From Macrocybe gigantea (taxonomy: Eukaryota; Basidiomycota; Agaricomycetes; Agaricales; Callistosporiaceae), in NCBI GenBank assembly GCA_011319805.1, contig SJRY01000266.1, forward strand, positions 434,001 to 498,000: 64,000 bases of DNA. The letters are read 5' to 3'. Below are positions 1 to 11,067 of the stretch, piece after piece. The first letter of the stretch is position 1; each line of letters begins with the position of its first letter. The notes under the pieces were generated by a model. That model worked only from the letters and a program-made list of their open reading frames with translations, was not told the origin of the DNA and made no database searches. A program made the translations under genes and the position numbers.

Positions 1-1504
1 TTCAGACAGGACGGTCGAATCTTGAGACACGACGGACGATCAAATGACCACGTCAGGGCTCAAGACACCATCCAAATCACCTCTGAAGTCACAGGCGTCC
101 AGTTCCATCCGATTATGGAACACCTCTTCGTTTCCAGCGACAGCCACGGTGGTGTCCATCTCCGCGACGTCCGTATGGCGTTCGGACCTCAAAAAAGCAG
201 GACAAATCAGGGAATTGTGCAGACCGTGCGTCACGCATCTTGAGACTGGACTGCATCCTGAACTCTTGATCGAAAATGACACCCTCAGTACAACACAAAA
301 CTGTCTCGCAAGTCGACACCCTACTTGAGCAATCCGGAGGCGAGCAGTGTGTCGTTTGATCGTGATGGTTAGTGACACGACCGTCGCCTCGACATGGCAG
401 TCTTGACCGTTCTGTTCTGTAAGGCTCCAAGTTGTCCGTGCTGATGCTCGTACGCCATCTGCCCCTAATGAAAGGTCACTTGCGAATTAATATTCTGCAG
501 CATTGTTATCCCACGATATATGCCCTGTCAGACCCTCATCCTATTGCAGTCTGTACCGGGGAGTACCTCCCCAACGGCACTTTCCTTCCCTCGCACGAAA
601 GAGGGTATTCAAACTCGTGCACAATAAAGGTATGTTGCACAGGACCATCAATAAAGGACTCTGCTGACGATGGTTCTGATAGCATGGGTCCTTTGGAGGT
701 CCTGGATTGGACCAGGACGAGTTTTATGCAACTGGGTCGGAAGATTTTCGCGCATACATCTGGAGAATCCCTCCGGTGGCAGAACTTACAGAGAAGAGGG
801 TCGAAATTGGTGCAATGGATTGGGACAATCAAGACTCACAGTGCGATATCGGTGGGGCATGTCAAAGCAATGTCATGGACTTGACTGTTGACACCTTTCC
901 AGCGTTCGCGCAGAACATGCACGAGTCTAGGTACCTCCCCGTGAACCTCTCAAGGCCAGAGTACAGACTGACAGGTGACTTTTGCCTTCCCGCATTGCTA
1001 TACCTTCATAACCATGAACCTCTGCGCATTAGGACATGACTCGATCGTCAATTCGGCGATTTTCCATCCGTACTTTCTCCATGTTCTTACATGCGGCGTG
1101 GAGAACAGCATCCTGTTGCACAGCCCGACGCCTTCCTCGCCCTGCTGCGAAGGCCTCGAACGTACTCCGACTGACGTCCGAACGCTGGGCGACGATGACG
1201 AAGAGGCGCGGCATCTGTATTACCGGGCGCTCCTCTCCCCACCCATGTCCGAGGGAGACGCCGACTCTGAGAGGAGGACCATCCTCATGTTCGACCAGTT
1301 GCGTCTTGTCATTATCTCGATGCCATTCTCTTTTTTTTTTTCAGCTGATGCGACCTCGACAGCATTTTGCGGGAGGAAAGCGGCGTGGACGTGTTTGAGA
1401 CACGGAAAGTCAGGGATTCGGACGGTTCGTCTGATGAGGAAATGGAGAACGATGAGGACGACGGAATGGAAGGTCACTGGCTTATCACGAGCTACATGAC
1501 TTGA
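1..1504 (+). CDS. WD40-repeat protein, DCAF-like (5' end outside window)
   Basis: The 3' part of a spliced gene; the start lies left of the window. In order it encodes WD40 blades with the motifs GVQFHPIMEHLFVSSDS, FYATGSEDFRAYIWRIP and HDSIVNSAIFHPYFLHVLTCG, then an acidic tail ending in GHWLITSYMT with a stop at 1502-1504. One clear intron runs from about 630 to 684 (GTATGT...TAG). Phrases such as 'SEDFRAYIWRIP' and 'VNSAIFHPYFLHVLTCGVE' are characteristic of WD40 adaptors of the DDB1-CUL4 associated factor 5 type. These are substrate receptors of a cullin-4 ubiquitin ligase; that role is inferred from family resemblance only. Exon joins between 240 and 430 are unclear and the reading frame changes there more than introns obviously explain. 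The next gene is convergent, on the minus strand. Confidence 0.7.
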
Positions 1505-1723
1505 CGTCGGCTTCGTTTCGTTCGTCGCAGGCCAAGGTAGCAGTGCTATATCTGCTAATCTGTGGCTGGTGTCCAAATTTAGTTCGGATATATCAATTCT
1601 CTTTGCCCTTTCGGCCATGTTGCTTAAATGCTCCATCTAGCAAACACAGGACACTCTAAGAGATGAGATACATAAAAATAAGTGATTCTATAGCGATTCT
1701 GTTCGCGCACCTCTATATAATGC

Positions 1724-3320
1724 TCAGTACCAGATGCTCCGCGTGCGATGGATGGGCAGCATCTCGGCCGTCTCCATCCCTTCGATCCGCTCCGTCCCGC
1801 TCTCGATCTTCTTTGCCAGATCCCAGAGATAAAAATCAATCAGCACGCTGCTCACCTCTCCCTCCGCACGCGCCTCTCGTCCCGTCGAAACTTCATCCGC
1901 GCACTCAGCACGCATAAGCCTGAGAATCTCTGCGCGCACGCGCTCGACGGCGACGATGCTCGCCGCGCGGAGGCTCACTTCCTCTCTGCACCCGCTCTCG
2001 AGCGGCGTACCCGCGCGCAGCGTGCGCACGAGCGCGGGAGGGTACGACAGGATGCGCAGGTGGTGCAGGATTTGCGGGACGCGGTAGTCTGCGAACATGG
2101 TCAGGTCGTGGATCTGTGGGCCGCGTGCCGCGGAAGATTGGGTGTGCTGCGCCGCGTCGGCGGGGAAGAACGCGGCCCAGGTCTCGGCGACGAGGATCTG
2201 TGCGCGCTTCCAGAAGCAGACTGTCGACGGTGAGTCGAGGATGAGAAGGGTAGGGTGCATATCGATGACATATATATATTACCTTTTTGGCCCTCGTAGT
2301 AGACTTCGTCACGGAATGAAGGAAACGTTTCTGTGACCATCTTGACGAGGTCGAGGGCTGTGCCCTGGCCGTCGTGTCTTCTTTGAAATTCAATGATGAA
2401 GCCTTGGTACGAGCCGCCAAAACCCTGTGATCGGAAAAGGATAAGAGGCCTTGCTGGTCTAGAAGGGACGAGAGACGGCACACGTTGCAGAGGATGAACC
2501 CCACTTCCCGCATGATGGATATTCTCTGCTGAAGGAGTGGAATTCCTTCCGTTGACGCCGCCGCTGGACGGAATATATGCTGAATGAGTGAATCCGGGCA
2601 AAGCGTCTCGGAGGAGTAAAAGTTGGGATCGGTGATGGGTACACCATCATCTGCCAGAGCTGTGGCGCGCAATCAACATCATCAGCTCCAGAACAAAGCG
2701 CCAAAAAAAAAAAAAAACTCTAATCACCCCTATTCAAGGCAGCGACGAGGCTCCAATATCCCGTCCATACCCTGGTCCGAGACGATGACCAGCTCTCGCG
2801 CCACTCGACGCCATATCGATCTGCGCGCCCTTCCTTCTCGGACCAGAAACTGAAATTGAGAGCCGAGATGAGGAATATCCAATCCAGTACGGACTTGTTC
2901 AGCGGGTCAGCGCCGTCGTACGGCTCGTTGGGACAGATGTGCAGCGCATGCGTCCGCCACGTACGAGGCGTGTACGACTCGACGCGAAGCTTTTGACGGA
3001 TCTGCAAAGCAAACCGACGGTTTAGAAAACGATTTTTTTTTGGGTTGCTCATGGTTAGCGATTAGCTTTTTTAGACTTTTTCGAAGAGAAGTTTACATGG
3101 TTCGCGGCAATCCGGACTCCTTCGTCACTAATCTGTACGACGTTGGCCGCCTGATGAGAGATGAGACGCGAAACGAAAAAAAGTGTCAGCAAAATTTCAG
3201 GCATGCGAATGGGGTAACAAGGGTCTTCCTTACTCGGCAGGCAAAGTCAGAGCTCGAAACGACCGGATTCGTCCCTTCCAAGACATCCTCAGCCTCAAAT
3301 CGGTCTTTTCGTTCATGTTG
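1724..3320 (-). CDS. Queuosine 5'-phosphate N-glycosylase/hydrolase (Qng1-like, DUF2419)
   Basis: Six exons can be placed: about 3320-3234, 3150-3097, 3001-2728, 2659-2484, 2424-2283 and 2220-1724, all with GT-AG borders and matching phases. The joined product carries the queuosine-salvage signature: NFSFWSEKEG, TGYWSLVAALNRA, GVPITDPNFY, ETFPSFRDEVYYEGQK, ILVAETWAAFF, IHDLTMFADYRVPQ and the C-terminal HRTRSIWY. The family releases queuine from queuosine 5'-phosphate or queuosine, so that the base can be reused for tRNA wobble position 34. The first codon is not settled: the N-terminal exon reads through NPVVSSSDFACR with a stop upstream and no ATG, so a further small 5' exon or a base error is likely. 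Length is close to that of known Qng1 proteins, about 330-350 residues. Confidence 0.85.
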
Positions 3321-3632
3321 AGGTCAAAGACTTTGTGCTGCGAGGCGTGAGTCAATGTCGGAGATGCCATAGAGACGCGGGGAATGCGAAATCGTGGTCC
3401 GGCGCTATGAAACAATGTCCGTCTTTGGACAACGGAATAATGGGCGCGTTCGCTCCGGAAGAACGAAAGTAAAAAATTTTGAATTGTAAACCCCTTTCGT
3501 GCCTTGTTGGTATTCCTCGTGCCTTTGCGGGGTAAGATCTCAAAAACCGATGACTCGGATTACATCTTATCTTATCGTGGGTGAGTATTACAAGAAAGTG
3601 TATGGAACATTGTAAAAGAATTCAGTTACTCG
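3321..3632. other. Intergenic: Qng1 5' end / CsbD-like gene 3' end
   Basis: About 310 bp. It should hold the promoter and perhaps a missing first exon of the queuosine-salvage gene (minus strand) and the 3' UTR of the next minus-strand gene. I see no convincing coding region or RNA gene. Confidence 0.5.
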
Positions 3633-4316
3633 TTACGCCTGTTCTGGTTCGTCAGTGAAATGTGAAGCTTTGCCCTCCAAGATCATCTCGCCCTCTTGTT
3701 TAAGTTCGGGCTTCGTGACATCAGGCGCATGTATGCGTCCAATTCATCAATTTCCAACTCACCTTTCCAAGAAGCTGGCGAACCAGACGATTAACAATTT
3801 ATTGTATCCTCAAAGCGCCGAGTCAACTCACTGTTCCTCGCGTCTTCTGCCAGTAGCGTAACAATCAGCAATCTCGAGGAATGTTACCTGGCACACACGC
3901 CATACCTTGGCGACCCCTAGTAACCAAAGTCAGCGCAAGCACGGCATGTAATGGAGGCGACACACCGATTACTTGTTCCTTGAATGGCACTTTCGACTTT
4001 TCCTTCCCAGACGGAGGCACCTCGACAACTACCCTGATCGGGGCAGGCGGTCCTGGAGGGTTCTGATCTTCACGTACTTCACCACTGTCGCCAGATTGCG
4101 TTGAAGCTGGATGTGGTATTATCGACAACTCAATTCCCATGCTGTGCCAAAACTTCTACCTTGCTGAATAACATTAATACTATCAGCACTTCTAGGCGCT
4201 GAGGCTTCAGAAGGTGGCTTGGGGCGCTCTGGCGCTGGATGCTCGCCCGCGTCATGCGACAGTGCAGGCGAGCCAGACTCATGTTGAGGTTGTGGCTCCT
4301 CGGAAATTGGATTCAT
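3633..4316 (-). CDS. Small CsbD-like hypothetical protein with micro-exons
   Basis: Start ATG is at 4316 (MNPISEEPQPQHESG). Six exons fit with correct phases: 4316 to about 4160, 4106-3966, 3916-3906 (11 nt), 3846-3832 (15 nt), 3774-3763 (12 nt) and 3710-3633. The joined C-terminal half reads VPFKEQVIGVAKKTRGT, LLGKPELKQEGEMILEGKAS and FTDEPEQA. This is the pattern of a short fungal protein resembling the CsbD fold (repeated basic 'K..RGT..GK' segments); the function of the fungal family is not known to me. The N-terminal half is low-complexity, rich in P, E and S. The three very short internal exons are supported because each restores a continuous conserved motif and each has good splice sites (for example GTGAGT and CAG). 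A single-frame reading would miss most of this gene. Confidence 0.75.
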
Positions 4317-4544
4317 TTATCGTTTACAAGATAGGAGATGAGGCGAGAATGAAGACAGATAGTCCGGGTCGATGGCAGTGGTAACTGAACAAGAAGAGGG
4401 GAGCAAAAAAGGAGTGGGTACAGGTCCTTAAATACGAAAAAGTCAAGCGCAAGAAAAAAAAAAGACTAAATGCAAGCCAAAAAGAAACGAATGTCATGGA
4501 TGATGTCATACCACACTCCTTACGTCATCGCATGTAGGGCAAGT

Positions 4545-6314
4545 TCATGGGGTACTCGTTCGGCTGCCATGGCCAGACGACTCGGACGATGACCGCCGAC
4601 GGGGACCAGCGCCGAGTCCCGTTCCGTCGGCTGTCCACACGTCCGTCGTCAGGCGCACGGGGACACTAGGCGCATATCGTTGAAAGGCGAGCGCTGCGGG
4701 TCGGCGGCGTCACTGAGAACAGGATGCAGTCCTACGAACGGTGAAATAGGTCGGAACATTCTAAAAGCAACTAAAAGGGACAAAGCACCTTGACACTCAG
4801 TCCAGCTGCTTTGAACCCAGTAACTCTGACTGAGTCACTGATAATAATTTCGCCCGAGAATGAAACCCAATTTGGCCCATCACCCTGAACCCAAAAAGAA
4901 AGGCTCAGTCCGTCTACACGCGCGACTACACATCCGTGGATGATCCGAAAGAAACAACGCACCGCATGTCTAAATAGTCCTTCTCCGATGCTATCAACTC
5001 TCCACATGTCCGTCTTGGTCCCCGCAATGACCGCATTTCTGTATTGCAACAGATAAGGGAGAATCGTATGACCTCGTTGCACGGCAACGGCAACATGGAT
5101 TAAGAAGAAAGAAAAAACATACCTGACATCAACAGTCGATTGCCTGAGCAACTGTATGCGAGTAGCTCGCTTCGACGTCTGCACGGGCGCCGATGTCGGA
5201 CCGAGGGGAAGGAACGCCGCGAGCGATATGGCAGAGGACTCTAGCGTGAGATGGAAAGGAATTCGCTGCGAAATGCAAAACGCTCTTGAAGCCGGAATGT
5301 ACAGCTTAACGCCGATGTCTTGTTTCCGCGCCATCCTGCTGCGAATCGCCGAGTCCCACAGCCTCCATCCCGCGTCTCCACAAAGCCTGTCGGCGATAGG
5401 AGCAGAGGAGGGGGTATGGGAGAGGCAGGTCGCGTCCGTGGATAATACACGAACGGCGTTGACACCACGCTAAATTTGAAAAATCCATCAAAGCTCACGG
5501 TCATTTCCATACCACCTCAAAAATAACAAAAATTCCCTACGTGGAGCCGATTGCCATCCCAAGAGGCCAGATTTCATTAGCGGCACAGCGTTGGACTTGA
5601 TGATGGCGCTAACTGAATACTGTAAATAGAATGCCGTAAGACAGGGCATTGAAGCGGCTCCAGGTGGGCTCACCTCGATAGTTGCTGTGAAGCCTGGGAC
5701 GCCCGAGAGCTTGACACCAAACGTCGGCGGAAGAGCTGAAGATTGTCCGCAATTACAAGCACAGTCAAGTCAGTCAGACTGCTGCATGGGATCGACAATG
5801 ACTGACATATGTCCTGTCCTCGTATGTGAAGTTCGTTGGCAAATTCAGGGAAAACCTAAGCGATGAGGGACACTTTGAAAAGTTTTGGGAGCGCGCCCAT
5901 AGCAGAGCAGTGTCCAGACACAACTTGGCAGAGGTCGTCCCACCCTCTGCAATCTCCCTTAGTCTGAGCCTCCCTTCGGTCTGTAAATTGGGATCAGACT
6001 CATGAGACTGAATGAAACAAAGAAAATTTTACCTTTATCTCGATGCTGGTGACACCGTCCGTCTTCAATACTTCGACAGCACCTTCCACGCACCCTTGAG
6101 AACCATACACTGGCAGTCTCAGTCCATTTTCCTGAGCCGTCAGAGTTAGCCGCGCATCGCCGTTCTTTGACATCTTGACAAAAGTTCCTGATGCCCGTGG
6201 TCGGAGTCGGTCGACGAGCGCGATGCGTTGCTCATACTCGTGCGGCTCAGAAGAATACGACGGGGTGCGCAACAATGACGGCGCAACATAGGACGGAAGA
6301 CTCGCTGTGGACAT
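4545..6314 (-). CDS. Arrestin-like protein, paralog 1
   Basis: The start is ATG at 6314 (AAAG-ATG-TCC, MSTASLPSYVAPS). The N-terminal arrestin-type beta segment RLPVYGSQGCVEGAVEV is followed by an intron and then EGRLRLREIAEGGTTSAKLC, CPSSLRFSLNLPTNF, an intron to LPPTFGVKLSGVPGFTATIE, then TPFVYYPRTRPASPIPPP and IPFHLTLESSAISLAAFLP. Together these show the basidiomycete arrestin fold. Arrestin-related proteins act as cytosolic adaptors for trafficking and ubiquitylation of membrane cargo; that role is inferred. At the C-terminus the exon beginning DCILFSVTPPTRS hits TAG at 4666-4668, but a neighbouring frame continues with SVPVRLTTDVWTAD, the expected family ending, to 4545. The break is either a real truncation or an indel. 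A paralog lies at 43.5-45.1 kb. Confidence 0.8.
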
Positions 6315-7260
6315 CTTTGAATACGCCGGGCAGATCGAGAAAGTCGAACGCTCGACGACGAACAAAATGAAGCGGGAAAACAGAAAAGAGAAAAAAGGAA
6401 GGAAGCAGAGAATCTGGTTCCGCTTTTTCAATGAAACGATCTTGGAGATATGCTACCCCAGAGATGGGGAAATCGGATCGCAAAATAGGCCAAAGACGAC
6501 GGCGATGGGAAAAGGACAGAGACGTCACTGCGCGTCATCCGCACACCCGCGGAAAAAAGGACGCCGCAAACGGACGAGGCCGAGAGTAGCCGCGTGTGCG
6601 TGTGCGTGTGTATCTGGGCTGCGCAAATGGAGGAGCGCCAGGGCGAGAGGGAAGAGAGGGGGGAGGCAATTCGGAAGCATCATGTGTGACAACCTACCCC
6701 AGATGTGCATGGGTGAGCGTGGAGTGCCATATGGGTCGGGTCGTATCAACTGGATATCAGTCCCCCAGCGACCGGCCTCTCGGCATGCACCTGGATGGGT
6801 GCTGCATATAGAGAATCCATATTGCAATTTGGCCGGAATCAGGGTCGAGTTCACGAGAACGCTGCACAAGGTGGAACGCGTTCGGCGTCCTTGGCATCGT
6901 CGTTAACGAGGAAGGAACTGTTGACGGCAGCGTTAGCTCTCGGTAGAAGGCGACGGATAGAATGCAACGGAGGTTAAAAGGCCCTAACTCTGACGTCTCC
7001 CACATCGAGGGGCGCGACGCACGCGGTGGCTGGGTGGTAGATCGACCTCGACCTGTCACATGAGATACTCGCCACGCTGCACAAGCCAACCTAAGGGCAG
7101 ACATGAGAAGGCATAACAAACAATTCTATTATGGCATACTAGGACAGAGTACATGGATAAGCAATGCAACATTTAATGCGTACAGATTCATATATGTAAG
7201 AAAACAAAACACACAGGTATCGAGACGAGATCCAGTCCATGTCTGGTGGGATGTCAACGC
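6315..7260. other. Intergenic, arrestin promoter and RNR1 3' flank
   Basis: About 950 bp between two minus-strand genes. It must contain the promoter of the arrestin-like gene and the terminator of the ribonucleotide reductase gene. Longer open frames here have arginine/serine-rich random composition with no family resemblance, so I call no gene. Confidence 0.6.
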
Positions 7261-10200
7261 TCAGCCAGAGCACATAAGGCATGCTTCCTTGTTCTCCAAC
7301 GAGCACTGCAGCTTCGCCTCCTCCAACTCGCGCTCCTTCTGTCGTTGAAGGGCGGCAGCAAAATCGGGATCAGCGGCAGCGGCCTGTCTCGTCTTTTCAT
7401 CTACGCCAAGAGCCGCGAGTGCCTCGACGGAAACCTGTGCCTGTGTGGATGCGCCCGTGGATGCGACCCCTGCGACCGATGCAGATGTAGATGGTGTGTT
7501 GCTCGTTGAGGAGCCCTTGAAGGACCAGAGGCGACGACAGGCGAAGAGGGTTGAGGAGTTGGCGATGCCGAGGGCGTCGGGAGACTGACGGGTTTGCTAA
7601 GCGCCACAGGCGCAGAGGTCGGCATGGCGTTGTTCGCTGGGCCTTTGCGCTCTTAAGGATGTTCTGGTCGACGGTGAACTGGATGGCCTGAGCAGCGGGA
7701 CGGGTGCGGAGGTAATACATCCCTGTCTTCAAGCCCTTCTTCCATCCATAAAAGTGCATGCTCGTGAGCTGCCCGAGCGTCGGCGACTGCAAGTGAACGT
7801 TGAGGCTCTGGCTTTGGCAGATGTACGCGCCGCGATCGGCAGCCAGGTCGATGACCTTCTTCTGGCTGATCTCCCAAACAGTTTTGTAGATGGCCTTGAC
7901 ATCATCAGGAATATTAGGGATGTTCTGAACGGATCCATTGTGAGCGATAATCATGTTCTTCATGTTGTCATCCCAGAGGCCGAGGTCAACCAGTTCGCGT
8001 AGGAGCCACGGACAGACAACTTGGAACTCGCCAGCAAGCACACGACGGGTATAGATGTTGCTGGGAAGAACAAAAGATCAATGACCAACGCACTGCAATT
8101 CTGTTGCTCGGATATCACACACCTCGTATAAGGCTCGAAACACTCGTTAAATCCAAGGATTTGACTTGTGGATGCTGTAGGCATGGGTGCTGTCAAAAGA
8201 GAGTTGCGGAGACCAGTCCTCTTGATCTTCTCCTTCAAGCTCGCCCAGTCCCATAGATCTGTGGGCGTGGTACCCCATAAATCATATTGCAGCTGACCTT
8301 TCGAAGCTGGGCTGCCTTCGTACGTCTCGTAGGGACCATCTCTTTCCGCAATCTCTGAACTGGCTTCCAGAGCAGCGTGATAGATGGTTTCGAAAATCTG
8401 GATGTTGAGTTCTTTCGCAGCCTGAGAATCGAAGGGCATGCGGAGTGCCATGAACGTGTCTGCAAGTCCCTGCACACCGATACCAATGGGTCGATGGCGC
8501 ATGTTTGACTTCTTCGCCTCAGGGACAGGGTAGTAGTTCACATCAATGATGCGGTTGAGGTTGCATGCGACGACTTTCGCAACGTCATGGAGTTTCTGGA
8601 AGTCGTATTTGCCATTGGAAACGAATGTCGGGAGGGCGAGGGAAGCAAGGTTGCAGACCGCAACTTCATCAGGCGATGAGTACTCGATAATTTCTGTGCA
8701 TAAATTTGAGGATTTGATTGTCCCCAGGTTCTGTTGGTTGGATTTGCCTGTGCAGACACCATCAAAGGGGGAAATCGCTTAAGATATTTGGAAACTTACG
8801 ATTCGCGGCATCTTTGTAGAGCATGAAGGGGCCACCAGTCTCAATCTGTGCCTCCAGAATGGCGTACCATAGCTTCTGAGCGGGAATAACTTTCCGGTGT
8901 CGACCCTCCCTCTCGTACTTCTCAAATAGGGCATCAAATTCCTCGCCCCAAACCTCGTGTAACCCAGGAGCTTCGTTCGGGCAGAAGAGGGGCCAGTCGC
9001 CTCCAGTCTCAACACGTCTCATGCTGGTTTGGCCGATCAGAAAAGAGGCAAAAGAGAACAGGCAATTGGTACGCACAAAAGGTCAGGTATCCAAAGCGCG
9101 TAGAACAGATCTCGGGCCCTAGATTCTTCTTTTCCATGGTTCTTCCTGAGATCGAGGAAATCAAGGATGTCCGAGTGCCAAGGCTCGAGATAGATGGCGA
9201 ATGCGCCTGGGCGCTTGTTGCCGCCCTGATCAACATACCGGGCAGTGGCATCGTATGCCCGAAGCATGGGAACAATACCATTCGAGTAGCCATTAGTTCC
9301 AGCGATGTATGAACTGGACAAAAACTAAGATATACCATCATATTTTCGACATCGATAACTTACCCTGTTGCACGAATGCAGTGGATGCTTAATCCAATAC
9401 CGCCAGCGGTCTTGCTGATCATGGCACAGTTCTTCAATGTATCGTAGATACCTTCGATCGAATCTTCCTTCATGCAGACAAGGAAGCATGAGCTCATTTG
9501 CGGATGCGGTGTTCCTGCGTTGAATAGAGTTGGCGACGCATGTGTGAAATATCTCTCAGACATGAGGTTGTATGTCTCGATGGCACGGTCAATGTCCCAC
9601 CCATGGATGCCAACGGCGACTCGCATGATCATATGCTGGGGGCGTTCTGCAACACGACCATTGATACGAAGCAGGTATGAGCGCTCAAGCGTTTTGAATC
9701 CAAAGCTACAAAAAGAGAAAGAAAAAAGAAAAAAGGTCATGAAGGAATCAGGCGGCAACGACGGAGAGACACACTAGTTGTAGTTGAAATCTCTGTTGTA
9801 GATAATGGCAGAATCCAGGGTTTGCGCATGGGCACAAACGACTTCATATGTTTCGTTTGATATCATGCCAGCAGGCTTGCCATTTTTAGGGTTGACTGTC
9901 CAAGCTATTGCTAAAGGTTCAAACTGACCATGATGAAAGAAACATACCATAGTGATACAATTCCTTGATGACTTGGGAAAAGTTTTTCTTTGTTTCCTTG
10001 TGCAAGTTCGATATTGCGATACGCGCCGCAAGAATGGCATAATCTGGATGCTTAGTTGTCAGGTATGCAGCGGTCTCTGCGGCGAGGTTCTGGTACGATA
10101 TGAGACAACGCCAAGAAAAGATATGAATGTAGTCACGTACGTCGAGTTCAACAGTTGTAACTCCTTGGTAAACTCCTGCAACGACCTTCTGCGTCACCCT

Positions 10201-10525
10201 GTACTAGATGTCAGATATTGCAAGATGACGAAAACGAGACACGCACTCAATAGGATTCACATAGTTCATGTCCAGGCCATAGCAAAGTTTATCAAGACGA
10301 CTTGTGATCTGGGTTGAGTTAATGAGTAAAGTTGCTACAATTCACTAATAAAGACGATCACCTTATCAAATTGGACGCGCTCCTTGCGCCTGTTACGACA
10401 AAAGTAAGTGAATATTAACGCGTCGCGACGCGTGTGATAACAACGCACCCATCTGCAGCCATTAAATATCAGCATCAGCGAGCGCAAAGTACACTATTGC
10501 TTACCTCGCTTGTAACGAAGGCCAT
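7261..10525 (-). CDS. RNR1: Ribonucleoside-diphosphate reductase large subunit
   Basis: Class Ia reductase alpha subunit, which makes deoxyribonucleotides from NDPs with the small subunit and a thioredoxin/glutaredoxin donor. About ten exons join cleanly. Landmarks are the ATP-cone ([10 protein letters not shown], then [12 protein letters not shown]), [29 protein letters not shown] with an active-site Cys, [43 protein letters not shown] (read in two parts), the NLNRII segment and the C-terminal CLMC redox pair just before the stop at 7261-7263. The body is intact. Three single-base breaks occur: just after ATG at 10525, where one extra T gives a start running straight into YKRDGRKE, and two in the S/P/T-rich tail near 7640 and 7520. 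A 4-nt exon (10449-10452) splits Asp-Gly of the KRDGRKE motif. See the ACGCGT boxes upstream. Confidence 0.93.
10418..10433. promoter_or_regulatory. Two ACGCGT boxes in the first introns of RNR1
   Basis: ACGCGT occurs at 10418-10423 and again at 10428-10433, inside the intron after the 4-nt exon. The hexamer is the MluI cell-cycle box (MCB) bound by MBF in yeasts. Its presence beside the S-phase gene RNR1 suggests cell-cycle control, which is inference. Confidence 0.5.
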
Positions 10526-10598
10526 CCCGAAGTTCGTTGGTAATTTGAGACGGAAGGATGGTGTGGTAGTGGGAGTGGTTGAGGAAGAAAGAGTCAAA

Positions 10599-10619
10599 AC
10601 GCGTTGATTTATAAATTGG
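10599..10619 (-). promoter_or_regulatory. RNR1 core promoter: CCAAT, TATA-like, MCB
   Basis: On the minus strand this reads CCAATTTATAAATCAACGCGT, about 75-95 bp upstream of the RNR1 start codon: a CCAAT pentamer, a TATA-like TTTATAAAT and an MCB hexamer (10599-10604) within 21 bp. Confidence 0.5.
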
Positions 10620-10831
10620 ATACTGACTAAGCTGTCAAAACATGATTACGTAATACACACCAATGCCAGTCGTTGATGCAGATATCCCGAGAGGGCTCTG
10701 AGGAAACGAATTGAAAGCCGTAGTAAATGCTGCTGGAAGCCAGACCATGTATATGAGATTTCGCGCGGTATTTCTACGTAAAATGAGCTTTTCTATCTTG
10801 CGATATACTTGAACACGAGCGAATCAACAAA

Positions 10832-10866
10832 ACGCGTATGCGTATTGTTTTTTATTATGGACGCGT
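10832..10866. promoter_or_regulatory. Two further ACGCGT (MCB) boxes upstream of RNR1
   Basis: ACGCGT at 10832-10837 and 10861-10866, about 310-340 bp upstream of the RNR1 ATG. The rest of 10526-11067 contains no gene that I can see. Confidence 0.5.
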
Positions 10867-11067
10867 CTCGGTTACGTTCATCAAAAGGATACACTATGAG
10901 TCATGGATGCCCGAATCACTGACATGGTTGAGAATGATGACTGTAGATGTGCGATGGTACCTGAAGCCTGACCTTGGAAAGAATCTCTGTCCGAAGACTA
11001 CATACGAAAAACAATGATAAAAGTCACGTTGACCACGACACAGGTATTGGATCCTCTTCAAGTTGAA

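Noticed and set aside
1905..2672. 255-codon minus-strand frame overlapping the queuosine-salvage gene
   Set aside because: It contains one true exon (NFYSSETLCPDSL) but then reads through an intron and out of frame; replaced by the six-exon model.
6307..6906. 199-codon plus-strand frame
   Set aside because: Lys/Arg-rich with no motif, and it overlaps the first exon and promoter of the arrestin-like gene.
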